DNA of 5,118 nucleotides from Gammaproteobacteria bacterium (GTDB lineage: Bacteria > Pseudomonadota > Gammaproteobacteria > GCA-001735895), in the NCBI GenBank assembly GCA_021767985.1, contig JAASSH010000207.1, positions 1 through 5,118 of the forward strand, written 5' to 3'. Below are positions 1-5,118 of the stretch, in pieces. The translations under genes and the position numbers were made by a program. The first letter of the stretch is position 1. Each line of letters starts with the position of its first letter. The notes under the pieces are model-generated. The model worked only from the letters and a program-made list of their open reading frames with translations. It ran no database searches and had not been told where the DNA came from.

Positions 1-67
1 CGAGTTCGGCTTCGTTGAGCCGGCATCCCAGCGCCTGGAAATTAATAAACACGTCTCGATCACTCAC
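1..67 (-). CDS. mtaB: MtaB/MiaB-type tRNA methylthiotransferase, N-terminal fragment (cut by window edge)
   Basis: Only the first 22 codons or so are in the window; the gene runs off the left edge. Read from GTG at 67, the product begins MSDRDVFINFQALGCRLNEA and then EL. The ALGCRLNEAE segment matches the start of the methylthiotransferase UPF0004 domain, whose first Cys is one of three that bind the auxiliary iron-sulfur cluster. The family adds a methylthio group to modified adenosine 37 of tRNA with a radical-SAM cluster; LGCRLNEAE is more typical of MtaB (acting on t6A) than of MiaB or RimO. An in-frame TAG at 86-88 limits the start to GTG 65-67 or GTG 50-52. Neither has a convincing Shine-Dalgarno sequence. 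The family call is fairly sure, the subfamily less so, because the radical-SAM CxxxCxxC motif and TRAM domain lie outside. Confidence 0.72.
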   Translation of the reverse strand, partial: MSDRDVFINFQALGCRLNEAEL

Positions 68-82
68 AAAAAAAAGTCCGCG

Positions 83-88
83 GATTCT
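83..88 (-). promoter_or_regulatory. Possible -10 box for the mtaB-like gene
   Basis: On the minus strand TAGAAT (5 of 6 matches to TATAAT) lies 15 nt before the GTG at 67. No convincing -35 box stands 16-18 nt upstream. A start of transcription near 76 would leave a leader of only about ten bases, which could explain the missing Shine-Dalgarno sequence. Weak, position-based call. Confidence 0.22.
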
Positions 89-183
89 ACCAAGAAAACC
101 CTTCCCATAGCGGAATTTTTCATCCCAGACGCTTATTCCCTCGCAAGTGGGCTTCGATCAGCGGTATGCCTGGTCGCTTCGAA

Positions 184-255
184 GGGGTCAGAGCAAAATT
201 GCCGTCTTAGTTATGAGTTGTAGAAGGAATTTACCGGCAATTTTGGTCTGACCCC
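184..255. repeat. REP-like hairpin 1
   Basis: Arms of 21 bases: 184-204 begins GGGGTCAGAGCAAAATT and ends GCCG; 235-255 is its reverse complement with a single mismatch (G at 245 where C is expected). The 30-base loop (205-234) has no ORF or further clear symmetry. As RNA or single-stranded DNA it would form a long stable stem. Confidence 0.82.
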
Positions 256-279
256 GGCCTTCGCAGTGTCTGGATACCC

Positions 280-350
280 GGGGTCAGAGTAAAAATTTCG
301 GTTCAGTTTCGCTACCGGCTCGATAGCACAGAAATTTTTGCTCTGACCCC
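280..350. repeat. REP-like hairpin 2
   Basis: Arms of 20 bases: 280-299 begins GGGGTCAGAGTAAAAATT, and 331-350 is its reverse complement with one difference that still allows a G-T pair. The loop is 31 bases (300-330), almost the same length as in hairpin 1, but its sequence differs. The shared GGGGTCAGAG core with diverged inner arms suggests two members of one repeat family rather than a recent tandem copy. Confidence 0.82.
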
Positions 351-379
351 TTCGAAGCGACCTGGGACACAGCTAGTTG

Positions 380-691
380 TTAGCGGACTTTGGCGGAGGC
401 GGAATCGGAGTTGCCGCGATTGTCGAGCCAGGAAATGGTTATCAGGTCACCCTTGCGGCCAGGAATCTCCAGTGCGAGATAGGGATTTCTCGAGATCGAT
501 TTACCCCAGAAGGCTTCCATGACGATGCGACGGTTGCGGCTGACGATGACTTCGCGGATATAGTGCGGCGGCACCTTTTTACCGGTTTTATTTATTTTGC
601 GGTTACCGGTTTCCATCGGATGATTGATGACGGATTTGACCGTCACCTGGCCGTCGATCTCGTGGGCGCGAATTTGTATCGTGTTTGACAT
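380..691 (-). CDS. soxZ: SoxZ, thiosulfate-oxidation carrier subunit
   Basis: A 103-residue product with the full length and hallmarks of SoxZ: IRAHEIDGQVTVKSVINHPM near the start, the HPMETG motif at residues 24-29, KVPPHYIREV at 39-48, SRNPYLALEI at 67-76 and GDLITISWLDNRGNS at 81-95. SoxZ has no signal peptide, as here; in known systems it is exported to the periplasm bound to Tat-targeted SoxY. The SoxYZ dimer carries sulfur intermediates while SoxAX, SoxB and SoxCD act on them. ATG 689-691 starts two bases after the soxY TGA, and AGGG inside the soxY tail lies 8 nt upstream, so the two genes are almost surely translated together. The gene ends with TAA just right of the palindrome cluster. 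No other sox gene is visible. Confidence 0.95.
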   Translation of the reverse strand: MSNTIQIRAHEIDGQVTVKSVINHPMETGNRKINKTGKKVPPHYIREVIVSRNRRIVMEAFWGKSISRNPYLALEIPGRKGDLITISWLDNRGNSDSASAKVR

Positions 692-693
692 CT

Positions 694-1137
694 TCAGGCC
701 CTGCAGCTATTGCGACCCACGCGAATCGGTCGCTGGTTGGCATACAGGACGCCGTCGGCCTTGACCACCACCAGCAGGTCGCTGGTGTCGGCCATGCGGA
801 TACGCGTCGATACGAAATCCTGGGATTCGTAGAGCCTGAAATGCGCCGTGAACGGGGATTCGTTACCCGCCACCACCAGTGAAATCGATTCGGTGTTGGC
901 AAAACCCGACCTTACCCTGACGGGCACCATGTTGGCGTCGCTGGCAATATGCGGGGCTTCGATCTCGATCTTGTCGGATTCGCCGATATCGGCGCCGCCG
1001 AGGACCTCACGCAGGGCCTCCGGCATTTCCTTGGCCAGAAAGGCCCTGGTGGGATAACTCGCGAGCGCGGTGCCCGGTAAAATAATTCCGGCCAGTGCCG
1101 CCTGCACTCCAGCTTTCAGTAATGTTCTACGCTTCAT
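694..1137 (-). CDS. soxY: SoxY, Tat-exported sulfur-carrier subunit with atypical C-terminus
   Basis: A 147-residue product of normal SoxY length. The N-terminus MKRRTLLKAG is a twin-arginine signal, followed by a hydrophobic stretch and ALA at 24-26, a likely cleavage site. Family features follow: the ASDANMVPVRVRS segment (aligned with the usual AENGAxVPV), AHFRLYESQDFVSTRIRMAD, and VKADGVLYANQRPIRV. In SoxY the sulfur is bound to a Cys in a flexible GGCGG tail. Here the tail reads VGRNSCRA: the Cys (145) is third from the end as expected, but none of the four flanking glycines of the motif is kept. The frame is open up to TGA and no shifted frame restores GGCGG. It may be an unusual carrier or a divergent paralogue. 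It lies 88 bp after bepA on the same strand; no clear Shine-Dalgarno or promoter is seen. Confidence 0.92.
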   Translation of the reverse strand: MKRRTLLKAGVQAALAGIILPGTALASYPTRAFLAKEMPEALREVLGGADIGESDKIEIEAPHIASDANMVPVRVRSGFANTESISLVVAGNESPFTAHFRLYESQDFVSTRIRMADTSDLLVVVKADGVLYANQRPIRVGRNSCRA

Positions 1138-1225
1138 AGTCGGCTGCCCGCTATACCGGGCTCAATCTGTCTACCCGGTTTGTATCGGCCGCCGGCCGGA
1201 AAGCTTGAAATGAGATCCGGGAATT
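1138..1225 (-). other. bepA-soxY spacer with two short GC-rich hairpins
   Basis: This 88-bp gap contains GCCCG (1146-1150) pairing with CGGGC (1157-1161), only about 8 nt before the soxY start codon, and CGGCC (1186-1190) pairing with GGCCG (1194-1198). Neither is followed by a T-run on the minus strand, so neither is a good intrinsic terminator. Read-through from bepA into soxYZ is possible. The first hairpin could reduce ribosome access to soxY, but this is speculation from its position. Confidence 0.3.
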
Positions 1226-2617
1226 CTACCGATTCAGCAGGACCAACCGCTTCTCGCGCGCCTTCGACTGGGTGGCGAGATCGGTTTCCGGCAATTCGAG
1301 CACCTGGTCGTAGAGCTTGATCGCCTGGTCACGATTACCGGTAATTCGGTGGAACTCGGCCTCGGCCATCATGCGCAGGGCCGGGCGTTTCAGCGCCCGG
1401 TATATTTCGGATAATTCGAAATATACCTGCTTGTCGTTCGGGTACTGGTTTTCCAGTGCTCTTGCGATAACCAGCGCGGACTGGTGGTGGCCACTGAGCT
1501 TGAGCACGTTCACCAGGCGTAACGACAATACGTAATCCCCGGGGAAAATGTCGAGCAGACGGCGATAAACCAGTTCCGCCTCGGACTCGCGGCCCAGGTG
1601 CTCGAGGTTTTCGCCATACGCGATGCTGTACCAGATATTCTCATTGTCGCTCTGGTAAAGTTCGGCCAGTTTCGCATCAGCGGCACGGTAATCCGCGGCC
1701 AGCATCAATCTAAGTGCCCGCAGGTATTCGCTGCCCTGGTCGGGTAAATAGTCGCTGCTCTTGTAAAGCAGGTAATCCTTGAACAGCAGGAAATCGTCGA
1801 ACTGGTTGCGGCCACGGCCCAGCCTGCTGGCCCGGTTAGCGGCTTCGGCGATTCGATTGTTGTTCAACGGGTGCGTGCGCAGATACTCGACGTTTCCGAG
1901 TTCGGATGGACCTGACAGCTTCTGCATGATGCCGAAAAACTCGACCATACCGTTGGGATCGAATTGCGCTCGCTGCAGCAGATCCATGCCGACGCGATCG
2001 GCCTCATATTCGTTTTCGCGGGTGAAATTAACCATTGCCTGCTGTGTCCCCGCGATACCCCCGTAGGCGACGGCGGCCCCGACATCGGAATTAGAGCCAC
2101 CGAGCAACAATCCGGCCAACAGGGTTAACAGCGCCGTGCTGTTTAGCTCGCTGCCTTTATCCATCATATCCATACCGTGCGTCAGGCGCACATGCGCGAT
2201 TTCGTGCGCCATCACCGACGCCAGTTGATGCTGGGTGCGCGCCTGCATGATCAATCCCCGGTTGACGCCGATAAAGCCACCGGGCAGCGCAAACGCGTTA
2301 ACCGAATTATCACTCACGATGAAAAATCGGTAATCCCGCACCCGGTTATCGATCCCCGCCAGCAGGCGGAACCCGAGATCATTGATGTAGCGATCCAGCA
2401 GCGGATCGCTTTCTACCAGTCCACTGGCAAGGATCCGTTCATACACCGAGCGCCCGAGCTGCGTTTCACGCTCGATATTCAGTAACGAGTTCTGCCCCAG
2501 CGACGGCAGCTCCGAACTCGTGCTCGCAGGCCAGCCCGCCAGCATCAAAATAACGCCCAGGATTACGGCAAAGACTGAACGGCAGGGGTTCGGCGTGAAA
2601 CGGGGGTACTGCGGCAT
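1226..2617 (-). CDS. bepA: BepA-type periplasmic M48 metalloprotease with TPR-like C-terminus
   Basis: About 463 residues, close to the 487 of E. coli BepA (YfgC). Order: an N-terminal signal segment (residues about 13-30), then the M48 domain with SVNAFALPGGFIGVNRGLI (105-123), zinc motif HEIAH (138-142), glycine-rich hydrophobic stretch (165-190), the third zinc ligand in ENEYEADRVG (Glu about 203) and THPLNNNRI (248-256). The His in this last motif corresponds to the regulatory histidine switch described in BepA. From about 295 on, helical repeats resemble TPRs (EAELVYRRLLDIFPGDYVL; QAIKLYDQVLELPE). BepA degrades or helps assemble outer-membrane proteins such as LptD and works with the BAM complex. 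All metal ligands are present, so it is probably active. ATG 2615-2617 is chosen; a TTG directly before it would add one residue. Neither has a strong ribosome site. E. coli pairs bepA with an arsC-like gene; here it is divergent from rhodanese-tusA. Confidence 0.93.
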   Translation of the reverse strand: MPQYPRFTPNPCRSVFAVILGVILMLAGWPASTSSELPSLGQNSLLNIERETQLGRSVYERILASGLVESDPLLDRYINDLGFRLLAGIDNRVRDYRFFIVSDNSVNAFALPGGFIGVNRGLIMQARTQHQLASVMAHEIAHVRLTHGMDMMDKGSELNSTALLTLLAGLLLGGSNSDVGAAVAYGGIAGTQQAMVNFTRENEYEADRVGMDLLQRAQFDPNGMVEFFGIMQKLSGPSELGNVEYLRTHPLNNNRIAEAANRASRLGRGRNQFDDFLLFKDYLLYKSSDYLPDQGSEYLRALRLMLAADYRAADAKLAELYQSDNENIWYSIAYGENLEHLGRESEAELVYRRLLDIFPGDYVLSLRLVNVLKLSGHHQSALVIARALENQYPNDKQVYFELSEIYRALKRPALRMMAEAEFHRITGNRDQAIKLYDQVLELPETDLATQSKAREKRLVLLNR

Positions 2618-2640
2618 CAATAGTTGTGCTATTGGTGATG

Positions 2641-2690
2641 TTGTTCGATTGGAAATCGGTCTATACTACAATAATATCGACTCCATATTA
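2641..2690 (+). promoter_or_regulatory. Divergent promoter region with palindromic operator candidate
   Basis: The 100-bp gap between bepA and the rhodanese gene is AT-rich. For the plus strand, TTGGAA (2649-2654) and TAATAT (2672-2677) are 17 nt apart; TATACT (2662-2667, 5 of 6) is another -10 candidate with TTGTTC at 2641-2646 but only a 15-nt spacer. A perfect inverted repeat TAATAT (2672-2677), 7-nt spacer, ATATTA (2685-2690) overlaps the first -10 box and fits a small dimeric repressor site. Boxes for bepA on the minus strand are weaker. Assigned by consensus match only. Confidence 0.42.
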
Positions 2691-2717
2691 CAGTAATCGT
2701 TCCAGAATCGAAATTTA

Positions 2718-3062
2718 ATGCCACAAATCAAGGAAATCAGCGTATCAGACCTGCACCGGATGTTGCGCAAGCAGGATCGCTTCGAGCTGCTCGATATTCG
2801 TACGCCGGCAGAAATCGCGCGTGGGGTACTGCCAAATGCCTTAACCCTGCCGATGCACCTGGTCCCGCTGAAGCTTAACTTCTTTAGCGAATCACCGCGG
2901 CAAATCGTTATCTACTGCCGTACCGGTAGTCGTTCGGCCCAGGTTTGCCGATTCCTGAATCAGCAGGGTATCAACAATGTCATCAGCCTGCGCGGCGGCG
3001 TGGTCAAATGGGCTTCCGGCGGACATGCACTGGATCCCGAACCCCGCGGAGCGATAGGCTAG
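2718..3062 (+). CDS. Single-domain rhodanese (sulfurtransferase)
   Basis: A 114-residue single rhodanese domain similar in size to GlpE and PspE. It starts MPQIKEISVSDLHRMLRKQD, has the FELLDIRTPAEIARG segment at 22-36 and the active loop CRTGSRS at 67-73, with Cys67 as the persulfide-forming residue, followed by LRGGVVKWASGGHAL (91-105). The six-residue active loop is the type that acts on sulfur rather than on phosphate or arsenate. There is no signal peptide, so it is likely cytoplasmic. ATG 2718 follows an A/T-rich stretch without a clear Shine-Dalgarno. It sits 79 bp before a TusA-like gene on the same strand; in sulfur oxidisers rhodanese and TusA often act in sequence, passing sulfane sulfur to DsrE or Dsr/Hdr enzymes. 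No dsrE gene is present here. The true sulfur donor cannot be told from sequence. Confidence 0.92.
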   Translation: MPQIKEISVSDLHRMLRKQDRFELLDIRTPAEIARGVLPNALTLPMHLVPLKLNFFSESPRQIVIYCRTGSRSAQVCRFLNQQGINNVISLRGGVVKWASGGHALDPEPRGAIG

Positions 3063-3063
3063 C

Positions 3064-3092
3064 TTGCCTTTTCGGAGACCCTGGCATATAAC
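3064..3092 (+). promoter_or_regulatory. Possible promoter for the tusA-like gene
   Basis: TTGCCT (3064-3069, 4 of 6 matches) and TATAAC (3087-3092, 5 of 6) stand exactly 17 nt apart just after the rhodanese stop codon, leaving a leader of about 40 nt. This would let the TusA-like gene be expressed separately from the rhodanese gene. Read-through from upstream is equally possible, as no terminator separates the two genes. Confidence 0.35.
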
Positions 3093-3127
3093 AACAAGCC
3101 TGGCGGCAACCAGCCCATAACCCATAG

Positions 3128-3133
3128 AGGAGG
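3128..3133 (+). promoter_or_regulatory. Strong Shine-Dalgarno site of the tusA-like gene
   Basis: A perfect AGGAGG lies 8 nt before ATG 3142. It is by far the best ribosome site in the window and fixes the start of the TusA-like protein. The upstream rhodanese gene lacks such a site, so the carrier is probably made in much larger amounts than the enzyme. Confidence 0.85.
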
Positions 3134-3141
3134 TTTATCTG

Positions 3142-3372
3142 ATGGCCGAATTCGATCGCGAACTTGATGCCTCGGGACTCAACTGCCCGTTGCCGATTCT
3201 GCGAGCCAGAAAAGCACTTAGCGACATGGAACGGGGCCAGACACTGCGCGTGATCTCTACCGACCAGGGCTCGGTCAAGGATTTCGAAGCCTTCTCGAAG
3301 CAAACCAATACTCCCCTGCTCTCTTCCACCGAAGAAGGCGGGAAGTTCGTGTTTTTACTAAAGAAAAGCTGA
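3142..3372 (+). CDS. TusA/SirA-family sulfur-carrier protein
   Basis: A 76-residue protein with the complete TusA fold pattern: LDASGLNCPLPILRARKAL at residues 8-26 containing the CPxP motif (Cys15 is the persulfide carrier), then TLRVISTDQGSVKDFEAFSK (34-53) and a last strand KFVFLLKKS. The motif NCPLP is the one surely conserved active site; a second Cys found in many relatives after DFxxF is Ser here. TusA proteins accept persulfide sulfur from IscS or rhodaneses and hand it on, to tRNA thiolation, molybdenum-cofactor enzymes or Dsr/Hdr oxidation. From memory, Pseudomonas aeruginosa has a TusA-family gene (PA1006, tied to molybdenum homeostasis) next to its BepA homologue PA1005, so this member may belong to that group rather than be tRNA-modifying TusA. 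A symbol is therefore withheld. Confidence 0.93.
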   Translation: MAEFDRELDASGLNCPLPILRARKALSDMERGQTLRVISTDQGSVKDFEAFSKQTNTPLLSSTEEGGKFVFLLKKS

Positions 3373-3399
3373 ACTCGAAATTCCGCGAAAAACTGCTCC

Positions 3400-3435
3400 G
3401 TCCGGCCATATCGGTGGCCGGGCACCGATGTTTTG
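3400..3435 (+). terminator. Overlapping alternative hairpins after tusA, one terminator-like
   Basis: Hairpin A pairs CCGGCCA (3402-3408) with TGGCCGG (3415-3421). Hairpin B pairs ATCGGTG (3410-3416) with CACCGAT (3423-3429) and is followed by GTTTTGC. The two share bases 3410-3421 and cannot form together. B, with its short T-run, may be a weak intrinsic terminator for the rhodanese-tusA unit; A would then be an antiterminator. It could also be just one imperfect terminator, since the T-run is only four bases long. Confidence 0.45.
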
Positions 3436-3486
3436 CTGAAATTAGCGCTCAAGCGTGACCAAATCGCTACTTTTTTACCGATTTCC

Positions 3487-3510
3487 CTAATAAATCCAAG
3501 CTGTTATTAG
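3487..3510. repeat. Perfect inverted repeat upstream of acetolactate synthase
   Basis: CTAATAA (3487-3493) and TTATTAG (3504-3510) are exact reverse complements separated by 10 bases, about 80 bp before the GTG start. Centre spacing of 17 bases is short enough for a dimeric regulator; as a hairpin it is weak because it is AT-rich and lacks a T-run after it. It lies just upstream of a possible -10 box, so an operator role is the simplest reading. Confidence 0.4.
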
Positions 3511-3527
3511 TGCAATTGTAAATTAAC

Positions 3528-3538
3528 CATAATAGAAT
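3528..3538 (+). promoter_or_regulatory. Possible -10 region for acetolactate synthase
   Basis: Two overlapping -10-like hexamers occur: CATAAT (3528-3533) and TAGAAT (3533-3538), each 5 of 6 matches. The -35 side is poor: TTATTA at 3504-3509 is 18 nt before the first box and matches only three positions. It overlaps the right arm of the inverted repeat at 3504-3510. The AT-rich setting supports a promoter here, but the exact boxes are uncertain. Confidence 0.3.
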
Positions 3539-3589
3539 TTTGGGTTTGGCATTAGCAAATCAACTTTAGAAGTAGGAATAGAGGTTAGC

Positions 3590-5118
3590 GTGGAATTATC
3601 GGGTTCTGAAATCATAATCCAGTTTTTAAAGGACGAAGGCGTCAAGCATGTCTTTGGCTATCCGGGCGGTGCGGTGCTGCACATTTACGACGCGTTGCAG
3701 AAACAGACCGACGTGGAACATATCCTGGTGCGTCATGAACAGGGCGCCTCGCACGCGGCGGACGGCTATGCGCGCGCCACCGGCAAGCCGGGCGTTTGCC
3801 TGGTGACATCCGGCCCGGGCGCGACCAACGCGATTACCGGTATTGCCACCGCTTACATGGATTCGATTCCACTGGTAGTACTGACCGGCCAGGTGCCGAG
3901 CCACGTGATTGGCCAGGATGCGTTCCAGGAAGTCGATGCAGTCGGCGTTTCGCGTCCCTGCGTCAAGCATAATTTCCTGGTCAAGGACCTGAGCAAGCTG
4001 GCGGAGACGCTGAAGAAGGCGTTCTATGTCGCTACCACCGGCCGCCCCGGACCCGTGGTCGTCGATATCCCGAAGGATATCACCGCGCCTCACATCAAGA
4101 TCCCCTACGAGTACCCGACCAGGGTCGACATGCGCTCCTACAACCCCAACTTCAAGGGTCATCCGCGCCAGATCAAGCGTGCGGTGGAATTAATGCTCAG
4201 CGCCAAGCGACCAATGGTTTATACCGGTGGTGGCATCATCATGGACGACGCCTCACAGGAACTGCGGGACTTCGTGCGCAAGCTCGGATTTCCAATCACG
4301 CAGACGTTGATGGGACTTGGCGCCTTTCCCGGCACTGACCCGCAATTCATCGGCATGCTCGGTATGCACGGCACCTACGAGGCCAACATGGCGATGCACG
4401 AATGCGACGTGCTGATTTGTATCGGCGCCCGCTTCGATGACCGTATCACCGGAGTCACCAGCAAGTTTTGTCCCTACGCGCAAATCATTCATGTCGATAT
4501 CGATCCGGCCTCGATTTCGAAAACGATCAATGCCGACATCCCGATCGTCGGCGGCGCGAAACAGGTTTTGACCGAAATGATCAAGCTGCTCGATAAAACC
4601 GATGCCAAGGTCGACCAGTCGGCGCTCGACAACTGGTGGAAAACCATCAAGGCCTGGCAGAAACAGGACAGCTTTGCATACGAGAAGAAGGACGGCCTGA
4701 TTCAGCCGCAGGAAGCGGTCGAAGAGCTGTACAAGGTGACCGGGGGCGATGCCTATATCACCTCCGACGTCGGCCAGCACCAGATGTATGCCGCGCAGTT
4801 TTATCATTTCGACGAGCCGCGCCGCTGGATCAATTCCGGGGGCCTCGGCACCATGGGCTTCGGCCTGCCCGCGGCCATGGGCGTCAAGCTCGCCTTCCCC
4901 GATAAGGACGTCGCCTGCGTCACCGGCGAAGGCAGTATCCAGATGTGTCTGCAAGAGCTTTCGACCTGCCTGCAATACGACCTGCACGTCAAGATTATCA
5001 ACCTGAATAATCGCTATCTCGGCATGGTGCGGCAGTGGCAGGAATTCTTCTACGAGAAACGCTACTCGCATGTTTACATGGATTCGCTGCCCGATTTCGT
5101 CAAGCTGGTGGAAGCTTA
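3590..5118 (+). CDS. ilvI: Acetolactate synthase large (catalytic) subunit, C-terminus cut by window edge
   Basis: The frame is open from GTG 3590 to the right edge: 509 codons plus two bases, about 65 residues short of the usual 574. GTG gives the family start [20 protein letters not shown], and AGAGG at 3580-3584 is the ribosome site. The enzyme joins two pyruvates, or pyruvate and 2-oxobutyrate, using thiamine diphosphate, Mg and FAD; it is the first common step to valine, leucine and isoleucine. Visible: [13 protein letters not shown], catalytic Glu50 in [38 protein letters not shown]-domain [10 protein letters not shown] and [10 protein letters not shown], then GEGSIQM (446-452) with [13 protein letters not shown] (472-484). 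GEG in place of GDG at the metal site is, from memory, also found in Pseudomonas. It is closest to the IlvI/IlvB type; the regulatory subunit (ilvH/ilvN) would be expected just beyond the window. Confidence 0.96.
   Translation, partial: MELSGSEIIIQFLKDEGVKHVFGYPGGAVLHIYDALQKQTDVEHILVRHEQGASHAADGYARATGKPGVCLVTSGPGATNAITGIATAYMDSIPLVVLTGQVPSHVIGQDAFQEVDAVGVSRPCVKHNFLVKDLSKLAETLKKAFYVATTGRPGPVVVDIPKDITAPHIKIPYEYPTRVDMRSYNPNFKGHPRQIKRAVELMLSAKRPMVYTGGGIIMDDASQELRDFVRKLGFPITQTLMGLGAFPGTDPQFIGMLGMHGTYEANMAMHECDVLICIGARFDDRITGVTSKFCPYAQIIHVDIDPASISKTINADIPIVGGAKQVLTEMIKLLDKTDAKVDQSALDNWWKTIKAWQKQDSFAYEKKDGLIQPQEAVEELYKVTGGDAYITSDVGQHQMYAAQFYHFDEPRRWINSGGLGTMGFGLPAAMGVKLAFPDKDVACVTGEGSIQMCLQELSTCLQYDLHVKIINLNNRYLGMVRQWQEFFYEKRYSHVYMDSLPDFVKLVEA

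Larger units (their letters stand above)
172..362. repeat. Composite REP/MITE-like palindrome with GGGGTCAGA ends
   Basis: The outer arms 172-200 and 333-362 are reverse complements over about 29 bases, differing only by one extra T in the right A/T run. Each arm starts with GGTCGCTTCGAA followed by GGGGTCAGAGCAAAA. Inside lie two separate hairpins (184-255 and 280-350), so the GGGGTCAGA motif occurs four times in alternating orientation. A smaller pair, GACCCCGG (250-257) and CCGGGGTC (278-285), links the two hairpins. Repeats with this GGGGTCAGA/TCTGACCCC signature are, from memory, common next to Y1-type REP-associated transposases (RAYT) in proteobacteria. No transposase gene lies here, so the element would be non-autonomous. 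There is no convincing target-site duplication. Confidence 0.8.
68..379. other. Gene-free spacer between soxZ and the mtaB-like gene
   Basis: No ORF with recognisable protein character is present in this 312-bp stretch. Positions 68-171 show nothing beyond the possible -10 box of the leftward gene. Positions 172-362 are occupied by the composite palindrome described separately. Positions 363-379 are a short tail after the soxZ stop codon. Both flanking genes read leftward, so the palindromes would be transcribed in any read-through from soxYZ toward the mtaB-like gene and could act as an RNA-stabilising or transcription-ending structure. Confidence 0.7.

Noticed and set aside
172..362. CRISPR array
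   Set aside because: The repeats alternate in orientation, are only two pairs, and their spacing is not that of direct repeats with regular spacers; no cas genes are seen.
377..688. Plus-strand ORF opposite soxZ
   Set aside because: The minus-strand frame is a complete SoxZ with HPMETG and NPY motifs; the plus frame is its antisense shadow.
1186..1198. Intrinsic terminator after bepA
   Set aside because: The GC-rich stem is short, and no T-run follows it on the minus strand.
3428..3490. Leader peptide for branched-chain amino acid attenuation
   Set aside because: The ATG at 3428 stops after three codons, and a GTG near 3455 gives only about eleven residues (VTKSLLFYRFP) without a run of Ile, Val or Leu codons.
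3626..4162. Minus-strand ORF of 178 codons
   Set aside because: Antisense shadow of the same synthase gene, with low-complexity composition and no motif.
4925..4933. Loss of the thiamine-diphosphate GDG motif in acetolactate synthase
   Set aside because: The sequence is GEG, but Glu keeps the metal-binding carboxylate, and I recall the same GEGSIQM in Pseudomonas enzymes, so it is probably normal.
4253..5071. Long minus-strand ORF of 272 codons
   Set aside because: It lies fully inside the acetolactate synthase gene, whose plus-strand frame shows every expected motif; the antisense product has no recognisable domain. Such antisense frames are common in GC-rich genes.

Overview
The window looks like chromosomal DNA of a gammaproteobacterium with a sulfur-oxidation or sulfur-trafficking background. 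The acetolactate synthase and the BepA-type protease most resemble versions I remember from Pseudomonas and related gammaproteobacteria. SoxY/SoxZ, a rhodanese and a TusA-like protein together point to sulfur metabolism. Base composition is moderately GC-rich in genes and AT-rich in the main promoter regions. This is inference from protein character; no database search was possible.

Layout, left to right. Positions 1-67 (minus strand) hold the first codons of a radical-SAM methylthiotransferase of the MtaB/MiaB type, cut by the window edge. Positions 68-379 have no gene but contain a 191-bp composite palindrome (172-362) built from two REP/MITE-like hairpins that carry GGGGTCAGA ends. Next come soxZ (380-691) and soxY (694-1137), both on the minus strand and almost abutting, then bepA (1226-2617, minus), a periplasmic M48 zinc metalloprotease with a TPR-like tail. 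A short AT-rich divergent promoter region with a small palindrome (2672-2690) separates bepA from the plus-strand genes: a single-domain rhodanese (2718-3062), a TusA-family sulfur carrier (3142-3372), and the large subunit of acetolactate synthase (3590 to beyond 5118). The 217-bp gap before the synthase carries two mutually exclusive hairpins and a separate perfect inverted repeat.

How the genes fit together. SoxY and SoxZ form the periplasmic carrier on which thiosulfate sulfur is bound during oxidation. Rhodanese and TusA are cytoplasmic persulfide-handling proteins that can pass sulfane sulfur to downstream enzymes. No soxA, soxX, soxB, dsr or hdr gene is visible, so the pathway is incomplete within this window. 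BepA is an outer-membrane quality-control protease, and acetolactate synthase starts branched-chain amino acid synthesis; neither is obviously linked to sulfur. I found no clear new multi-gene system. The points most worth a second look are the nested REP-like palindrome, the unusual SoxY C-terminus (NSCRA in place of GGCGG) and the switch-like leader before the synthase.
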